A stretch of 64,000 nt of DNA from Cristatella mucedo (GCA_009760855.2 WPIO01000099.1:1054001-1118000); one strand, 5' to 3'; shown: positions 33,240 through 45,405, counted from the first letter of the stretch. Numbers and translations: made by a program. Notes: a model not told the origin generated them from the letters alone.

Positions 33240-34498
33240 TCTATATAAATGGGAGACTCCAAAGTATTGACGTGAATGGACAAAGATCATCTGAAGTACC
33301 TCTGAAATATGGAGTACCTCAGGGCTCAGTGCTAGGTCCGGTTCTTTTCACGGTTTATACTCTGTCTCTTGCTGATGTGATTGCCAAGCACAATCTAGGC
33401 TTTCACTTCTACTCAGATGACACTCAGTTGTACCTTTGCTTTGATCCCTTCCAGCCTTCAAGCACCTCAAATTCTCTCAACTCACTCAACTGCATGCACT
33501 GATGACATCTGCACATGGATGGCAGCAAAATTTCTAACACTAAACGATGATAAAACTAACTTACTAGTTATGGGCAAACCCAGTGTGATTCAGAGATTGG
33601 AAAGGCTGACTCAAAATTGGCTCTGCCAGCATATCTCCAGTTGAATCAGCTCGAAATCTAGGTGTCATATTCCAAAGCGACCTCTCGCTAGACGACCATA
33701 TTAGCTCCACAGTCAAATCCGCCTATTTTCAGCTTCATAACATTGCTAAAATTCGGCCTTGTTTAGATAAGGATACCACGTCCAAGTTGGTCCATGCTTT
33801 CGTGACATCTCATCTCGACTTCTGCAACTCACTGCTTACTGGCCGACCATCACGTGTGATCAGGCGATTGCAGGTGTTGCAAAACTCTGCAGCTAGGCTT
33901 GTCTGTCGTGAGCGTCGCAGTTGCCACATTACTCCACTTCTCGCCGACTTCACTGGCTACCAGTCAAGCAACGGATTGACTTCAAGGTTTTGTCGCTCAC
34001 TTTTAGGTCCCTTCATTCTATGGCTCCAGCCTATCTGTCAGATATACTACCCCATCAGGTCAAGCATCGTACCACCAGCTTTTCGGAATCCAACAGTCTA
34101 CAAATACCTCGTACAAACTTTAAATCCTTTGGAGACCGTGCATTTAGTTCGTATGCTCCCAAAGCCTGGAACTCCCTCCCGACCTGCGTCAGAACATCCC
34201 CTGACCTGACCACATTTAAAAGGAACCTAAAAACACACCTATTTAGGACAGCATTTAGTGGGTCCCTGTGATTCGTCCTTGATGTGCTTATGGGTGCTGA
34301 CACTGTGCATGCTGCCACTAACCACATTTGCATGCTGACCCTGTGCATGTCACCCCTAACCATAATATTCATTTTGTTTGTTTTTCAAGCATGATTTTAC
34401 TTACCATTCAATTGCATTTCACTTTGCAGTAAATGTAAAGCGCCTAGAAAGAGATTAAGTTTTCTGACGGCGCTTATCAAGTGTATTATTATTATTAT
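33240..34498 (+). mobile_element. LINE-A copy, RT core to tail
   Basis: [51 protein letters not shown] (YADD changed to YSDD), NLGVIFQSDLSLDDHISST, through NLKTHLFRTAFSGSL, the 3' UTR, hairpin and ATT. Frame breaks near 33500 and 33610. A relatively young copy. Confidence 0.92.
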
Positions 34499-34499
34499 G

Positions 34500-34870
34500 A
34501 TGCAGTCTTTCGAACATATTGTTTTGATTATTTGAGTTCACTCGGTAACAAGCTAAACATTGGTGGCAATGGTCTATCGCCCCCATGTACCGAGTACTTT
34601 TTTATCTCAGATTTCTGAGATCTCATCTCGATTTTTTTGCAGGATGTTAATCTTTCCTCATTGTGGGTTATTTTAACATTCATTTTTTATATCATATCCA
34701 TTACCTTCGGCACCATTTTCATGCAACGACTGACTCATTGTCTCCTGCGGCTCGTATGCATTTTCCTCACCTGATCACATGCAGATCTCATTCAGTCTAT
34801 AATGGGTCAGCAAATGTAAAGCGCCAAGAAAGACCAATGTCACATGCTCCGTCGTATGATAAGCACAAGC
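34500..34870 (+). mobile_element. LINE-A endonuclease-region fragment fused to a LINE-A tail
   Basis: TTGAGTTCACTCGGTAACAA, TTTTATCTCAGATTTCTGAG, TTACCTTCGGCACCATTTTC and GCAGATCTCATTCAGTCTAT match 61745-62040, then the sequence jumps to CAGCAAATGTAAAGCGCC. The same junction occurs at 47160. Confidence 0.75.
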
Positions 34871-35174
34871 AAAATTAGGTCTGCACAGCACACCACCAAT
34901 AATATCCTCCTAAGCTGTAAGCATTGAACCTCCAACGCGAAACGACAGCCTCATGTCGGAAATACGTTGGCGAAGCTACGGTTTTGGTGTCATTGTATAA
35001 AACGTGGCTCGAGCTACTTCTGCAGTCTGGTTTCGTTTTATACTATCTAGCGATTTCGGTGAACGTTGGGGGCGATCGAAATTTACAAGGAAGGCTTCTG
35101 CAGCTTTGGTTCGCTGAGACGGTGCACTCATTTGACCGTACTTCAGCTATTCTTAGAATAATCGTTGTTCGTTC

Positions 35175-35380
35175 ACATCAACGCTCAATGTGTCTCACGC
35201 AGAGACGAGACCTGAACCATTGTAACCGTTGTACTGCTGTGCCAGTGATGCTCAGGCGAGATAAGAGGCACTCGAAAAGAAATTGGTGATTGATAACATC
35301 TAAAGCTGCCAAAAGATAGAGCGAATCAAGTAGAGAGACTCTACCAAAGTCTGCATTCCTAAGAAGGTCTTTATGCATTC
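35175..35380 (-). mobile_element. LINE-A RT fragment
   Basis: In reverse: KDLLRNADFGRVSLLDSLYL, LAALDVINHQFLFECLLSRL, SITGTAVQRLQWFRSRL. Matches the RT block around LSAAFDTIDH. Confidence 0.82.
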
Positions 35381-35429
35381 GAAAATAAGAAAATCATAAG
35401 AAATATAAGAAAATAAGTTTCCTAAAGCT

Positions 35430-36962
35430 AATCTTGTCCATTTTCCACGGATTGCGATATTGTCCCCGACCATTGGTGTCGATTGCCGAACATTGCTGAC
35501 AGTTAACGAGCAAAGTGGTTTGAAAATGCGATGGTGTATATTGGACGCAGCGAATGTTACTTGCAATGACAATCGGAGCCTTGCCCTGCCAATTTTCTTT
35601 CTCATTGGTTGGTCACGGGTTGGGGTATTGGCCCGGGCCATTGCTGTCGACTGCCATTAATTGCTAGCGATTTTACGTACAAGATTGGCTGACATGGCGC
35701 GATTGCACTTTAAAGGCATTGCCTTGTGACACGAAAAGAAAATTTGATCTTGGTCCAACCACTTTCCGGTGATTTGCGATCGATCATAATGGATTGCCGT
35801 ATTTCCCCTGGTCATTGCTATCGAGTGCTATGCATTTCGCTAGATTAAACGCACTGATTGGGTGAGATGTTATGTTGAATGAGAATTGGAGCTTGGTGCA
35901 GCTGATTTCTCGTCGATTTTTACAAGGATTGTGGAATTAATCCCTGCCATTGCCGACGATTGCCGTTCCTTGTTGACAATTAAGGTGCAAAGTAGTTTGA
36001 CAATTCTACGGTTTCACTTATAAGACAATGGAATGTGAAATGCGATAGCAATTGGAGCTCGTTCGTGCAGCCAAATTATGTTCGATTTGCCACGGATTGT
36101 AGTAGATTGCTGCTTCGAACAAAGCCATTGCCGTAGATTGCCATGCATTCCCAGAGATTGTATGGGGGAAGTTGGTTAAAATGACGTTGTTGCACTTTAA
36201 GCAGTATGCCTTTTAATATGCATTCACAACTGGAGTATTTTGAAACCAATTTCGGGGCATTTTGGGTTGGATTGCTGTAGATTGCGGTATCAGCCCGGGC
36301 CATTGCAGTCAATTGCAGTGCATTGCTTTAGTATGGTCGAGGAAATCGTAGCGAAATTGTTCGATTCGACAATAACCGAAGCTTCTGGCAACGTCCGATT
36401 ACTATTAGAACTTAAAGCTCACACATTGTGGTCGTTTTGCAGCGGATTTCGAGTGATTGTGGTATGCGACCGGGCTGTTGCAGTCGATTGCCGTGCGTAG
36501 CTGCAAAATTATCGTGGCAATTATCGTGAAATTGGGCGAGCATGCAATAACCACAGAGTGGAGCAGCTTGCAATTATAAATTGAGCTTCCAGTGTACGCA
36601 TTCTGGTCGCTTCGCTGCGGATTGTGGTGGATTGAGATGTGGGACAGGGTCGTCGCAGTTGATTGCAGTGCATTGCACGAGAACGAGTGTGCCTAATGGA
36701 GTGAAGTTTTGAGAGTGCACTCTGAACTGAGTCTAGTCTTGCAGGCAATGTAGGCTAGCTTTGTGTTGGCGATGTGTAAAAGATTTGAAGTGGATTATTG
36801 TGGGTTGCACACTTCCCCTGGTCACTTCGGGTGATTACTGCACATTTCCAGAGTGAGCAGATGCACACATTTTAATTTCATGCAGGTGAACGCACAACAC
36901 AGTGCACTTTATTATGCAATAAAAACTGGAGCTCGGTTAAACCTATTTCTAGCAGTTTGCCG
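35430..36962 (+). repeat. Satellite array, monomer about 173 bp, nine or so diverged units
   Basis: A conserved box like GGGCCATTGCAGTCGATTGC followed by GTGCATTGC recurs near 35462, 35633, 35806, 35942, 36121, 36293, 36469, 36640 and 36816, giving spacings of 171, 173, 136, 179, 172, 176, 171 and 176. Between boxes other shared words keep their place (GCACTTTAA, AATTGGAGCT, CGATTTGCCACGGATTGT). Units are well diverged from each other. Broken at 36963 by a LINE-A insertion. Confidence 0.85.
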
Positions 36963-38547
36963 TGAATGTGGTCTCCACTGTCCTGCTCTTACAATGCATT
37001 GATCAGCTGCTGCCGTGCATAACTAACATAATTAATATGTCATCAGCCTCAGGTCGCGCCCTAGCACCTTTCAAAAAAGCTGTAGTCAGGCCACTTCTCA
37101 AGAAAGCGACACTAGACCAAGAGAATTTGAGCAACTACCGCCCAGTCTCCCTCCTACCATTCCTATCAACGGCACTGGAACGGGTCGTGGCGAACCAGAT
37201 GAACTCATATATTGAAACTTCAAACCTTGCCATTAAGTTCCAGTTTTGCTTTAGAGCTAATCACTCCACAGAGTCAGCATTGCTTAGGGTGTACAATTTC
37301 CTACTTCGGAATGCAGACATAGGTAGAGTGTCTCTGCTTGATTTGCTCAATATTTCGGCAGCTTTTGATACCATCGATCATAAAGTTGTTCTAGAGCGCC
37401 TCTTATCTCGCCAGAGCATCACTGGCACTGCTCTGCAGCGGTTCAGGTCCTACCTCAGTGGGAGACTCCAGAGTATTGACGTGATTGGACAAAGATCATC
37501 TGAGGTACCACTGAAGTATGGGGTACCTCAGGGCTCCGTGCTAGGTCCGGTTCCTTCCACGGTTTATAATAATAATAATAATAATAATAATACTGTACTT
37601 GATAAAGCGCCCCCAGGGAACTTAATCTCTTTCTAGGCGCTTTACATTTGCTGCAAAGGGAAATGCAATTGAATGGTAAGTAAAATCATGCTTGAAAAAC
37701 AAACAAAATGAATAACATGGTTAGGGGTGACATGCACAGGGTCAGCATACAAATGTGGTTAGTGGCAGCATGCACAGTGTCAGCACGCATAAGCACATCA
37801 AGGACGAATCACAGGGACCTACTATATGCTGTCCTAAATAGGTGTGTTTAAAGTTCTTTTTAAATATGGTCAGGTCATTGGATGTTCTGACGCAGGTCGG
37901 GAGGGAGTTCCAGGCTTTGGGAGCATACGAACTAAATGCACGGTCTCCAAAGGATTTAAGGTTTGTACGAGGTATTTGTAGACTGTTGGATTCCGAAAAG
38001 CGGGCTGTACGATGCATGGCCTGATGGGGTAGGATATGTGAGAGATAGGCTAGAGCCAAAGAATGAAGAGGCCTAAAAGTGAGCGACAAAATCTTGAAGT
38101 CAATCCGTTGCTTGACTGGTAGCCAGTGCAGGTCGGCGAGAAGTGGAGTAATGTGGCCACTGCGACGCTCACTACAGACAAGCCTAGCTGCAGAGTTTTG
38201 CACCAGCTGCAATCGCCTGATCGCACATGCTGGTAGGCCAGTAAGCAGTGATCACTACTGATCGCCACTTAGTGGTGATCACTGCTTACTGATCAAACAT
38301 TTAGTGGGTCCCTATGATTCGTCCTTCATTTGCTTATGCATGCTGACACTGTGCATGCTTCCGATAACCATATTTGCATGCTGACCCTGTGCATGTCACC
38401 CCTAACCACGTTATTCATACTGTTTATCAAGCAGGATATTACTCACCATTCAATCGCGTTTCCCTTTGCAGGAAACGTAAAGCGCTTAGAAAGAGATTGA
38501 GTTCTCTGAGGGCGTATTAGCAAGTGCATTATTATTATTATTATTAT
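36963..38547 (+). mobile_element. LINE-A insertion(s) in the satellite, with an inverted middle
   Basis: 36963-37566 plus: RT start to [16 protein letters not shown]. 37567-38255 minus: an AATAATAAT tail and hairpin running back to [19 protein letters not shown]. 38286-38547 plus: 3' UTR, hairpin and (ATT)n. Either a minus-strand copy landed in a plus copy, or the middle was inverted during insertion. Confidence 0.88.
38240..38290. repeat. Inverted repeat at the LINE-A orientation switch
   Basis: Arms AGTAAGCAGTGATCAC (38240-38255) and GTGATCACTGCTTACT (38275-38290), 16 bp perfect, with a 19 bp spacer. It lies exactly where LINE-A changes from minus to plus. Confidence 0.9.
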
Positions 38548-39075
38548 TAATTGAAGTGGATTGCGGTATTTGCCGGTGCTATCGGGTCAATACGGCGAAT
38601 AGCCCGAGAACGGCGTGCCAGTGCAAGTGAAATTGTACGAATGCAATTCCCATCGAGTAAGGTAAGGTGGTTGCTTTCAGATTTCTTTCCACTAGGTAAG
38701 GCGGTTGCTTTCATGACCTCGGGACCGAGGTCGTGGGTTCGATTCGTGCGGTGGGCGACTCTTAATCGCCACTGCAAGCGGTGGTGATAGCCACAAGGCT
38801 CTTCTGTCGCTATACAAAAAGAGGATGTTTAATCAGCTAGGATTTTTTTATGAGCGATGGAGCGACCGGCTGTGGACCGCTGCAATCCATTGCAGTAGAC
38901 TACGTGAGAACTCGCGAGTGGAATCGCACGAAACTGTATATTGTATGCATCTTAAAGGTAGCGCAGTTTTATATTTCAAACTTTTTGGAGCTTTGCGAAA
39001 CTGATTTATAATGGTTTTAGGGCGAACTAAGTTGAATTGCAGTAAAGGCCTCAGCCGTTGTAGCTCGTTTGCATG
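38548..39075 (+). repeat. Satellite, continued, split by a SINE-B
   Basis: GAAGTGGATTGCGGTATTTG and CCGGTGCTATCGGGTCAATA (38555-38600), then after the SINE-B CAATCCATTGCAGTAGACTA, ATGCATCTTAAAGGTAGCGC and TTTTTGGAGCTTTGCG (38870-39000). These match the array at 35.4-36.9 kb in order. Confidence 0.65.
38650..38845 (+). mobile_element. SINE-B with duplicated head
   Basis: TAAGGTGGTTGCTTTCAGAT then again TAAGGCGGTTGCTTTCATGA, GGTCGTGGGTTCGATTCGTG (box B), GCTCTTCTGTCGCTATACAA and a GTTTAATCAGCTAGGAT end. Confidence 0.85.
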
Positions 39076-39574
39076 AGTGCCCCCAGCACACAATGAAATG
39101 AAATTTGGATGAAATCAAAAATGTACTACAATTTCCGCCACAACCTTGAGCTCAACAACACCAATGTCCTGTCAGTCTAAACTATTTAGAGTGGATAGTG
39201 GTAATTCGTTGCACCCGATAGCTACGAAGGAGGGGCTCGGCCTACAAGCTCGTCAGGTTCTCGGTGAGGCCCGAAAGAGCTGCCCCCACCATCCCGGCGA
39301 TCTTCGTCCGTTCAGTTTAGCGGGTGGCTTCCTTCCGCTAACGATCTTTTTGGAGCTACCCAATAAGGAATTGAATAGCCAAATACTAAGAAAGCTAACG
39401 TGATCTAAACTTGCCTTACGCGATTCAAAGCGAACGGCTATTCAAGCACGGGCAGTGGTTAAAAAGCATTCGTTCGGAATGAGCCAGATTTTTAGTAATA
39501 CCTATGTTTCCTTAAAATAGCAAATTAATCTCCCAAAATAAAGACAAGACATTTTTTAACTGCCTTAAGAGAGG

Positions 39575-39720
39575 TAAATATCTTTATGGGTCTTTTACAT
39601 TCGCTGCAAGAGGAGCGTGTCGAAATCGGTAGTCATAAGGTGCACTACGTCAGCACCCACAAGCACGCCAAGGAATTTTCACAAAGTCCGAGAAACTTTT
39701 TGAGGAGCAGTTACATTTTA
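39575..39720 (-). mobile_element. Possible very old LINE-A 3' end
   Basis: GGGTCTTTTACATTCGCTGC recalls the complement of the LINE-A hairpin region, followed by GTCAGCACCCACAAGCACGC. Weak. Confidence 0.35.
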
Positions 39721-40066
39721 TGCTTCTGCCTACAGAAAAAATTAAACTGAATATACCGTCAAGCTTCACTCACTGCCGAACACAAGTACGTCTGTTTCGG
39801 ACTTTAGTTCCAAACACCGAGCTCGGACTTTTTTCATGCGGTTTGCCGCCGGCGGACGGATTACGCCAGCAGCATTCATTTCCGCTGTATAACCACCTAG
39901 AAACGTAGCGTAGTACGCTGGCTGGTTAAGGCGTTTATGAACACCCAGCTCCGACCATGCACGTCCGACCTGACAGTCTTCCGTACATCCGGTGTCGTTT
40001 TTCTCATCGTACGCCACAATTTTTCTCGAGCTCCTCCAGTTGTTACCCATTTTGACTCCAGAGTGC

Positions 40067-40130
40067 AATAATAATAATAATAATAATAATAACACACTTG
40101 ATAAAGCGCTTTCAGACAACTCACTCTCAA
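40067..40130 (-). mobile_element. LINE-A tail-only insertion
   Basis: AATAATAAT array, CACACTTGATAAAGCGCTTT and CAGACAACTCACTCTC, with no further LINE sequence. Confidence 0.75.
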
Positions 40131-40264
40131 CGGACTCGTTTACTTTCGGCTCGTACCTATTCAAAACGGCTTTCTCCAGATATAGCATAAACCGCTCTTG
40201 AGTAACTGGCTGTTGGTTTCGTGGACTATGCGCATACCTATCGGGGTGAGGTAGCCTGCAGTGG

Positions 40265-40400
40265 CAAGCTGGAGCCGTTATTTGGCCCACGGGATAAGGT
40301 GCTCGCCTTTAATGGCCAAGGCTGTGGGTTCGACCCCTGTGGCGTACGTAAAGAGCCTGAGTAGAGACTAAGTTCTCTTGAGGCGTACGCATACGCATGA
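40265..40400 (+). mobile_element. SINE-A, diverged
   Basis: GGCCCACGGGATAAGGTGCTC, AAGGCTGTGGGTTCGACCCC (box B), AAAGAGCCTGAGTAGAGACT, AAGTTCTCTTGAGGCG, TGAATTATG. Confidence 0.75.
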
Positions 40401-40659
40401 ATTATGTTATTTACCTTCGGTTTTTAGTCACGCTTGGCTGAGCGACGCTTCGGTCTCGCGAAGCACGGCAGAAATAAGGCATCCCTCTAACTCGCGGTTT
40501 GAACTAGCCCTCTCGCTTGCGTCGCATGTCTCGTTCGCACTGAAAGCACAGATAAGAACTAGTTTTTCTGATAAGCTGAATTGGCGAATTTGTGGATGTT
40601 TGATTCACTCGCCCGAAAATGCTCGAAATAGTGGCAAAAGGCGGAAGCACTGAGAAATG

Positions 40660-40839
40660 CAGGGCAAGCATATATGGACCAATCACAACAGAGAGCCAAC
40701 CTCTCTTGCGGCAGGCGGACGGAAAGGACAGCTGTCCTTGAACTTGCTTAGGCCGGCGTGACCCGCCTGCCGGGACCGGGGCATTTCTCTGGCTATTGAC
40801 TGTGATGCGTTTTACAGCTCTTGGGCTTCCAAGAAGAAC
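40660..40839 (+). promoter_or_regulatory. ZNF2 promoter and non-coding first exon
   Basis: GGACCAATCACAACAGAGAG (CCAAT box), ACAGCTGTCCTTGAACTTGC, GCATTTCTCTGGCTATTGAC, TTTTACAGCTCTTGGGCTTC, ending AAGAAGAAC before the donor GTAAGTGCTCG at 40840. Exon and donor match ZNF3 (49800-49907) closely and ZNF1 (to 20138) more distantly. The first 300 bp of the intron also align with ZNF3. Splicing to 44358 is inferred. Confidence 0.65.
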
Positions 40840-41364
40840 GTAAGTGCTCGTTTAACCACATCATAGTTTCTATGCCTTGCGTTTGACCTGGTGCGCGCGA
40901 AGCTGTGCCGGCGTTAACTTAAAAGCAGATTACGTTTTGTGTTAAAACGTAGGTACTGTTCGTGGAGGAATCCCGCAGGCGTATCTCTTCTCATCGTGCA
41001 TACGAAGTTGTTGTTTACCATTTAATTGTAATATAATTTAATTTAGGCCTTCTGCCTCAACGTCTAGCCAAGGCGTTGACCTATCTTCTAAATGCCTTGT
41101 CTTCTAATAGTGCATGTAGCCGTCGCTTTCTGGCCTCTCCGTTAATTGTGCTGTCACCGTCATCAGACTCGAAAGACTGCTTGGCGGGGACTCCAAACGG
41201 TGGGAAATAAGAGGAATTTCGTGCGTAAATGGCAACGCAGCCGCCAATTTTGATTGATCTAGCAGTACGAAAGAAAGAATAGCATGCCGTGGTAAGAAAC
41301 AGAGAAGACAGTCAGACGGATACGGCTGCAAACTGTGGAATATAGAGAAGGATGATACTCATAC

Positions 41365-42075
41365 TGCATTCATGTAGCGTCCTCAGAGAAGTGAATCTCT
41401 TTCCAGGCACTTTACAAATGCTGTATAAAAAGCATTATAAAGTGGTTAATGGTAACATCAGTAAGCAGCAGACACAGTGTCAGGAGGCATATGCCTTCTA
41501 TATTTTTGTATCAAATAGGTGTTTTTGATGCATTTCTACCATCGTAAGTATGTCGTTAGCCTCAGTTCATGTCCAAGCTCCTTTAGCAAAGGCTATACTC
41601 AAGAGAGCAACACTAGACCAAGAGAACCTGATCAACTTCCGCCCAGCCTCCCTTCTACCGGTCCTATCAGAGACACCGGAACAGTCGTGGCAGACCAGCT
41701 AAACTTCTTATATTGGAACGTCAAACTTTGCTTAGTAAGTTCCAGTCTGGTTTTAGATCAAAGCTAATCACTCAACAGGGTCAGCATTGCTTTAGGCTTA
41801 TAACGGCTTTCTTAGGAATGCAGACTTCGATAGAGTCGCTTTGCTTGTTTGCTCGATCTTTAGACAGTTTTTGATACCAAGGCCTTCTTGAGCACCTCTC
41901 ATCTTGCCTGGGCATCAGTAGCACTGCTAGGCTATGGTTAAGGTCCAACTCCAGTGGGAGACTCTAGAGTATTGAAGTGAATGGACAAAGATCTTCCGAG
42001 AAACCTGTGAAGTGCACCTTAAGGCTCTGTGCTTGGTCCGATTCTTTTTGTGGTTGGCACTTTCCCTCTATTATT
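41365..42075. mobile_element. LINE-A pieces in opposite orientation
   Basis: 41365-41520 is minus (TCAGAGAAGTGAATCTCTTT hairpin complement). 41540-42075 is plus, a diverged RT start (AACACTAGACCAAGAGAACC, CTCAACAGGGTCAGCATTGC, TGGGAGACTCTAGAGTATTG). Confidence 0.78.
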
Positions 42076-42594
42076 TTTATGAGCTTACATCTGCCAAGCC
42101 TTGCCGGTTGTGGGCTTGGCACTCAGCCGGGTAGGGCAAGCACCTAGTCGGTTCTGGGCTCGGCTCACAGCACGGTAAATCATCAAGGTAATAAAGGAAG
42201 GTTATAAGGCAGGCCAGAAGCTGGCAGATTGGGACAGGTATGTAGCTGCTGGCCGAAAGCTCCTCAATGAGGGTTCGACCTAGTGTGGGAACCGCTTCCC
42301 TCTGTTCTTTTATTGGGATTGCACTCTAGCCTTATTACAATCTTTTAAGATTAAAAAGGATTTAAAATGTTGCAGAACCTAACTATTCTAAGATTGATTT
42401 TGAACTTCATGTATAATCATTTCAATTGCAATAGTATACTCGAGTACTAATATTAACATACTACAGTTGAATGTATTGGGAAATTATTGAATAACAAAGA
42501 GGTAACACCATCTGCATAGTTCGTCCCCGGGTTCGCAATATCCTAGGAATGCCACTGACCTCGTACGACAACACATACTACCTGATTTAACAGT

Positions 42595-42742
42595 TCATTT
42601 ATATAACACAAAAATATCCTAAATGGCTATCACCTCTGCTTGCAGTTGGCAATACAGAATCGCCTGCTGTAGGATTCAAACCTCGGCCTTGTTTGTGAAG
42701 AGCGAATGCCTTACCTCCTGGGCTATCACGAGCTGGCATCGT
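42595..42742 (-). mobile_element. SINE-B
   Basis: In reverse: GATAGCCCAGGAGGTAAGGC, GCCGAGGTTTGAATCCTACA (box B), GGCGATTCTGTATTGCCAAC, GGTGATAGCCATTTAGGATA. Confidence 0.82.
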
Positions 42743-44357
42743 ACAATGCATGCGTGTGCAATAAAGGCAATAAACACTCAATAAGTCTGCTCACCGCTGG
42801 GAGCAGTAGTAAAGACGGCGAAGGAGCCGGGATATGACCACGTGATGACATGGCCACCCACAATCCTCCCCTGCCAACCGGTGCCCAAAGCAGGATCGCC
42901 CATCGGGCTGGTAAAAGCTCTGAGCCCTGGCGGGGCAGGGCCGGTGGTGGTGATGCCACGCTCAGATTTATGGTGAAAGAGAGATAAAACGATTGACCTC
43001 GAGACAGGTTGGGAGAGGATAAACGGCTGGTTATTTAGCTGTGTTGCTAACAAGCAACAGATACTTTTGTGATTGCTTCTTTATTTTGTATTCTCCCCTT
43101 GACACAGGCTACCGACTGACTTCACGGCATCGCTGGTGTTGACGACGTAGAAGAAGGGGCTTAGATGCCATCAGCGATCAGACGTGTTTTCTCCCGACTT
43201 GTGACTTGTCAAGTTTGTGCTTATGCACTCTAAAATCGTTTACGTTTTTTGGCAGTCAGTTGCCGTGCTCTCTTTCTAGTGTATTAAGTAATTGGATGCA
43301 GTGAAAGATATTCCTTTCTCCAAGGTGCTATGAAACTTGGAGCATGGCTATTATTATCCTGAGAAATGACTATAAGGAATGGACTAATGCTGCTGAGTTC
43401 TGAGATCGTATGTCCATTGCACCAGAGATAGTATACCTGCCTAGTTGCAGCTGGTGCAAAACTCGGCAGCTAGGCTTGTCTGTCGTGAGCGTCGCAGTTG
43501 CCACATCACACCACTTCTTGCCGACCTGCACTGGCTACCATTCAAGCAGCGGATTGACTTCAAGCTTTTGTCGCTCACTTTTAGGTCCCTTCATTCTTTT
43601 GCTCCAGCCTATCTCTCAGATTTACTCCCCCACCAGGCCAAGCATCTTAACACCCGCTTTTCGGAATCCAACAGTCTACCGATACCTCGTACAAACCTCA
43701 AATCCTTTGGAGACCGTGCATTTAGTTAGTATGCTCCCAAAGCCTGGAACTTCCTCCCGACTTGCGTCAGAACATCCCCTGACTTGACCACATTTAAAAG
43801 GAACTTAAAAACACCTATTTAGGACAGCATATAGTGGGTCCCTGTGATTCGTCCTTGATGTGCTTATCCATGCTGACACTGTGCATGCTGCCACTAACCA
43901 CATTTGCATGCTGACCCTGTGCATGTCTCCCCTAACCATGTTATTCATGTTTGTTTATCAAGCATGATATTACTCACCATTCAATTGCATTTCCCTTTGC
44001 AGCAAATGTAAAGCACTTAGAAAGAGATTGAGTTCTCTGAGGACGCTTTGTCAAGTGCATTGTTATTATTATTATTATTAAGTTCAGCCATTCGATGGGC
44101 TCTAATATTTGAGCCCATGGCCTTCCAGGCCACAGCTGGTTCTGTCATCAAGACGAATATTTGATTGCTGCTCCTTGGGATTCGGTTTTGGTACCTGCTT
44201 TAGGCTAGGCTTTAACTTATGCCTAGTCATTGCGTTGTTGCCCGTTAGAGACTAACTTTGCATGCAACCAAATGCAAATGCAGAAGCTGTGCACCTATTT
44301 TAAGGTCACAGACGTATTCCATTTTGAATCTCTATTGCTCTATGCTATTCACTGCAG
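42743..44357 (+). repeat. ZNF2 intron segment duplicated in ZNF3
   Basis: Apart from the LINE-A at 43440-44080, this aligns in order with 53350-54394: AGAGATAAAACGATTGACC, TTTGTGCTTATGC, CCTTTCTCCAAGGTGCTA, TTATTATCCTGAGAAATG, TGGCTAGGCTTA-like and the acceptor end ATTCACTGCAG. The ZNF3 copy has its own LINE-A elsewhere. Confidence 0.8.
43440..44080 (+). mobile_element. LINE-A copy in the ZNF2 intron
   Basis: [54 protein letters not shown], 3' UTR, hairpin, ATT tail. Absent from the matching place in ZNF3 (near 54117). Confidence 0.9.
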
Positions 44358-44682
44358 CTCATATTCGGAAAACCTGCAGCTCCTATTTGGCCGCTAGACC
44401 GAGGTCAGCAAGCTGTAGCTAGTCACCCGTCTGTGACAGCTGCTGCCAAAGCTCCGCTTGGCTTGGATGTTGCACCCCAGTGGCATTGGATTGATGGTTC
44501 TTAAATTCTGGAGGCCTGAAGAAGCATTCGAGCAGGCAAGCTAAAGCTTAGCCGTAGGCTGCCACACTGGGGCTTCCAAGTGGCACCCTGAGGACAAGCT
44601 TGCTCCTCCACCCGGACTGCAGGCAGCACGATCTCACAGCCCTCGGCTCGCTATAGCCAGAAAGCTGATTGAGCATCTGAGC

Positions 44683-45405
44683 ATGCACTCAGCCAAGAAG
44701 CCGAACCTCTGCGATCATTGCGGCAAGCGGTTCACTTACCCCTGCCAACTGACATACCACATCCGAGTGCACACGGGCGAGAGGCCTTATGCATGCGATC
44801 ATTGTGGCAAACGGTTTGCCCAAACTTCCCAGCTGAAGGGCCACATGCGCACTCACACTGGCGAGAAGCCACATGCCTGCGATCACTGTGGCTTACGGTT
44901 TGCGGAAACCGGAAACCTAGCGATCCACATGCGCACCCACACGGGGGAGTGGCAGGTAGCCTGCAAAGTGTGTGGCAAGCAGTTTTTACACACTAGTAAC
45001 CTGAAGCGCCACATGCGCATCCACACGGGTGAGAAGAAGCACACTTGCGATTATTGCGGCAAACGGTTCTCTCAAACTAGCGACTTGACGAACCACATGC
45101 GCACTCACACAGGTGAGAGGCCTCATGCCTGCAATCACTGCGGCCAGCGGTTTTCTCGGGCCGACCAGCTGACCCTTCACACCCGCACTCACACGGGTGA
45201 GAGGCCGTACGGTTGCGACTACTGTGGCAAGCGGTTCATGATCGCCAACTCGCTGACAAGGCACATGACCACGCACTCACGCGAGAGGTTGTACGTATGC
45301 GACCAGTGCGGCCAGTCACTGCTGCCAGCTCCCTTAAGAGGCACCTGCGTGTGCATGCTGGCGAGAAGCCGCACGCCTGCACTCACTGTGGCAAACGATT
45401 CTTGA
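44683..45405 (+). CDS. ZNF2: C2H2 zinc-finger protein, truncated by a frameshift
   Basis: 240 codons from ATG 44683. The exon starts at 44358 after the acceptor ATTCACTGCAG, and a stop at about 44548 bars any earlier in-frame start. Upstream in frame, [14 protein letters not shown] is the end of a lost finger. Seven intact C2H2 units follow with TGE(R/K)PH linkers. Unit 8 opens as CDQCGQS and then shifts frame where four bases present in ZNF1 are missing (between 45317 and 45318), ending after 29 unrelated residues. Units 1-6 resemble ZNF3 units 1-6 ([20 protein letters not shown]). Unit 7 onward resembles ZNF1 unit 12 onward ([15 protein letters not shown]). It could make a seven-finger nuclear DNA-binding protein, or be a young pseudogene. 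Confidence 0.8.
   Translation: MHSAKKPNLCDHCGKRFTYPCQLTYHIRVHTGERPYACDHCGKRFAQTSQLKGHMRTHTGEKPHACDHCGLRFAETGNLAIHMRTHTGEWQVACKVCGKQFLHTSNLKRHMRIHTGEKKHTCDYCGKRFSQTSDLTNHMRTHTGERPHACNHCGQRFSRADQLTLHTRTHTGERPYGCDYCGKRFMIANSLTRHMTTHSRERLYVCDQCGQSLLPAPLRGTCVCMLARSRTPALTVANDS

Noticed and set aside
35430-36962. Direct repeats considered as a CRISPR array
   Set aside because: The units are about 173 bp, diverged, in a eukaryotic context with no cas genes; the array is satellite DNA.
39170-39420. Open stretch of 85 codons, and another at 47604-47840, with moderately even codon use
   Set aside because: No recognisable motif, no splice context that I can defend, and no match between them; left as unannotated.
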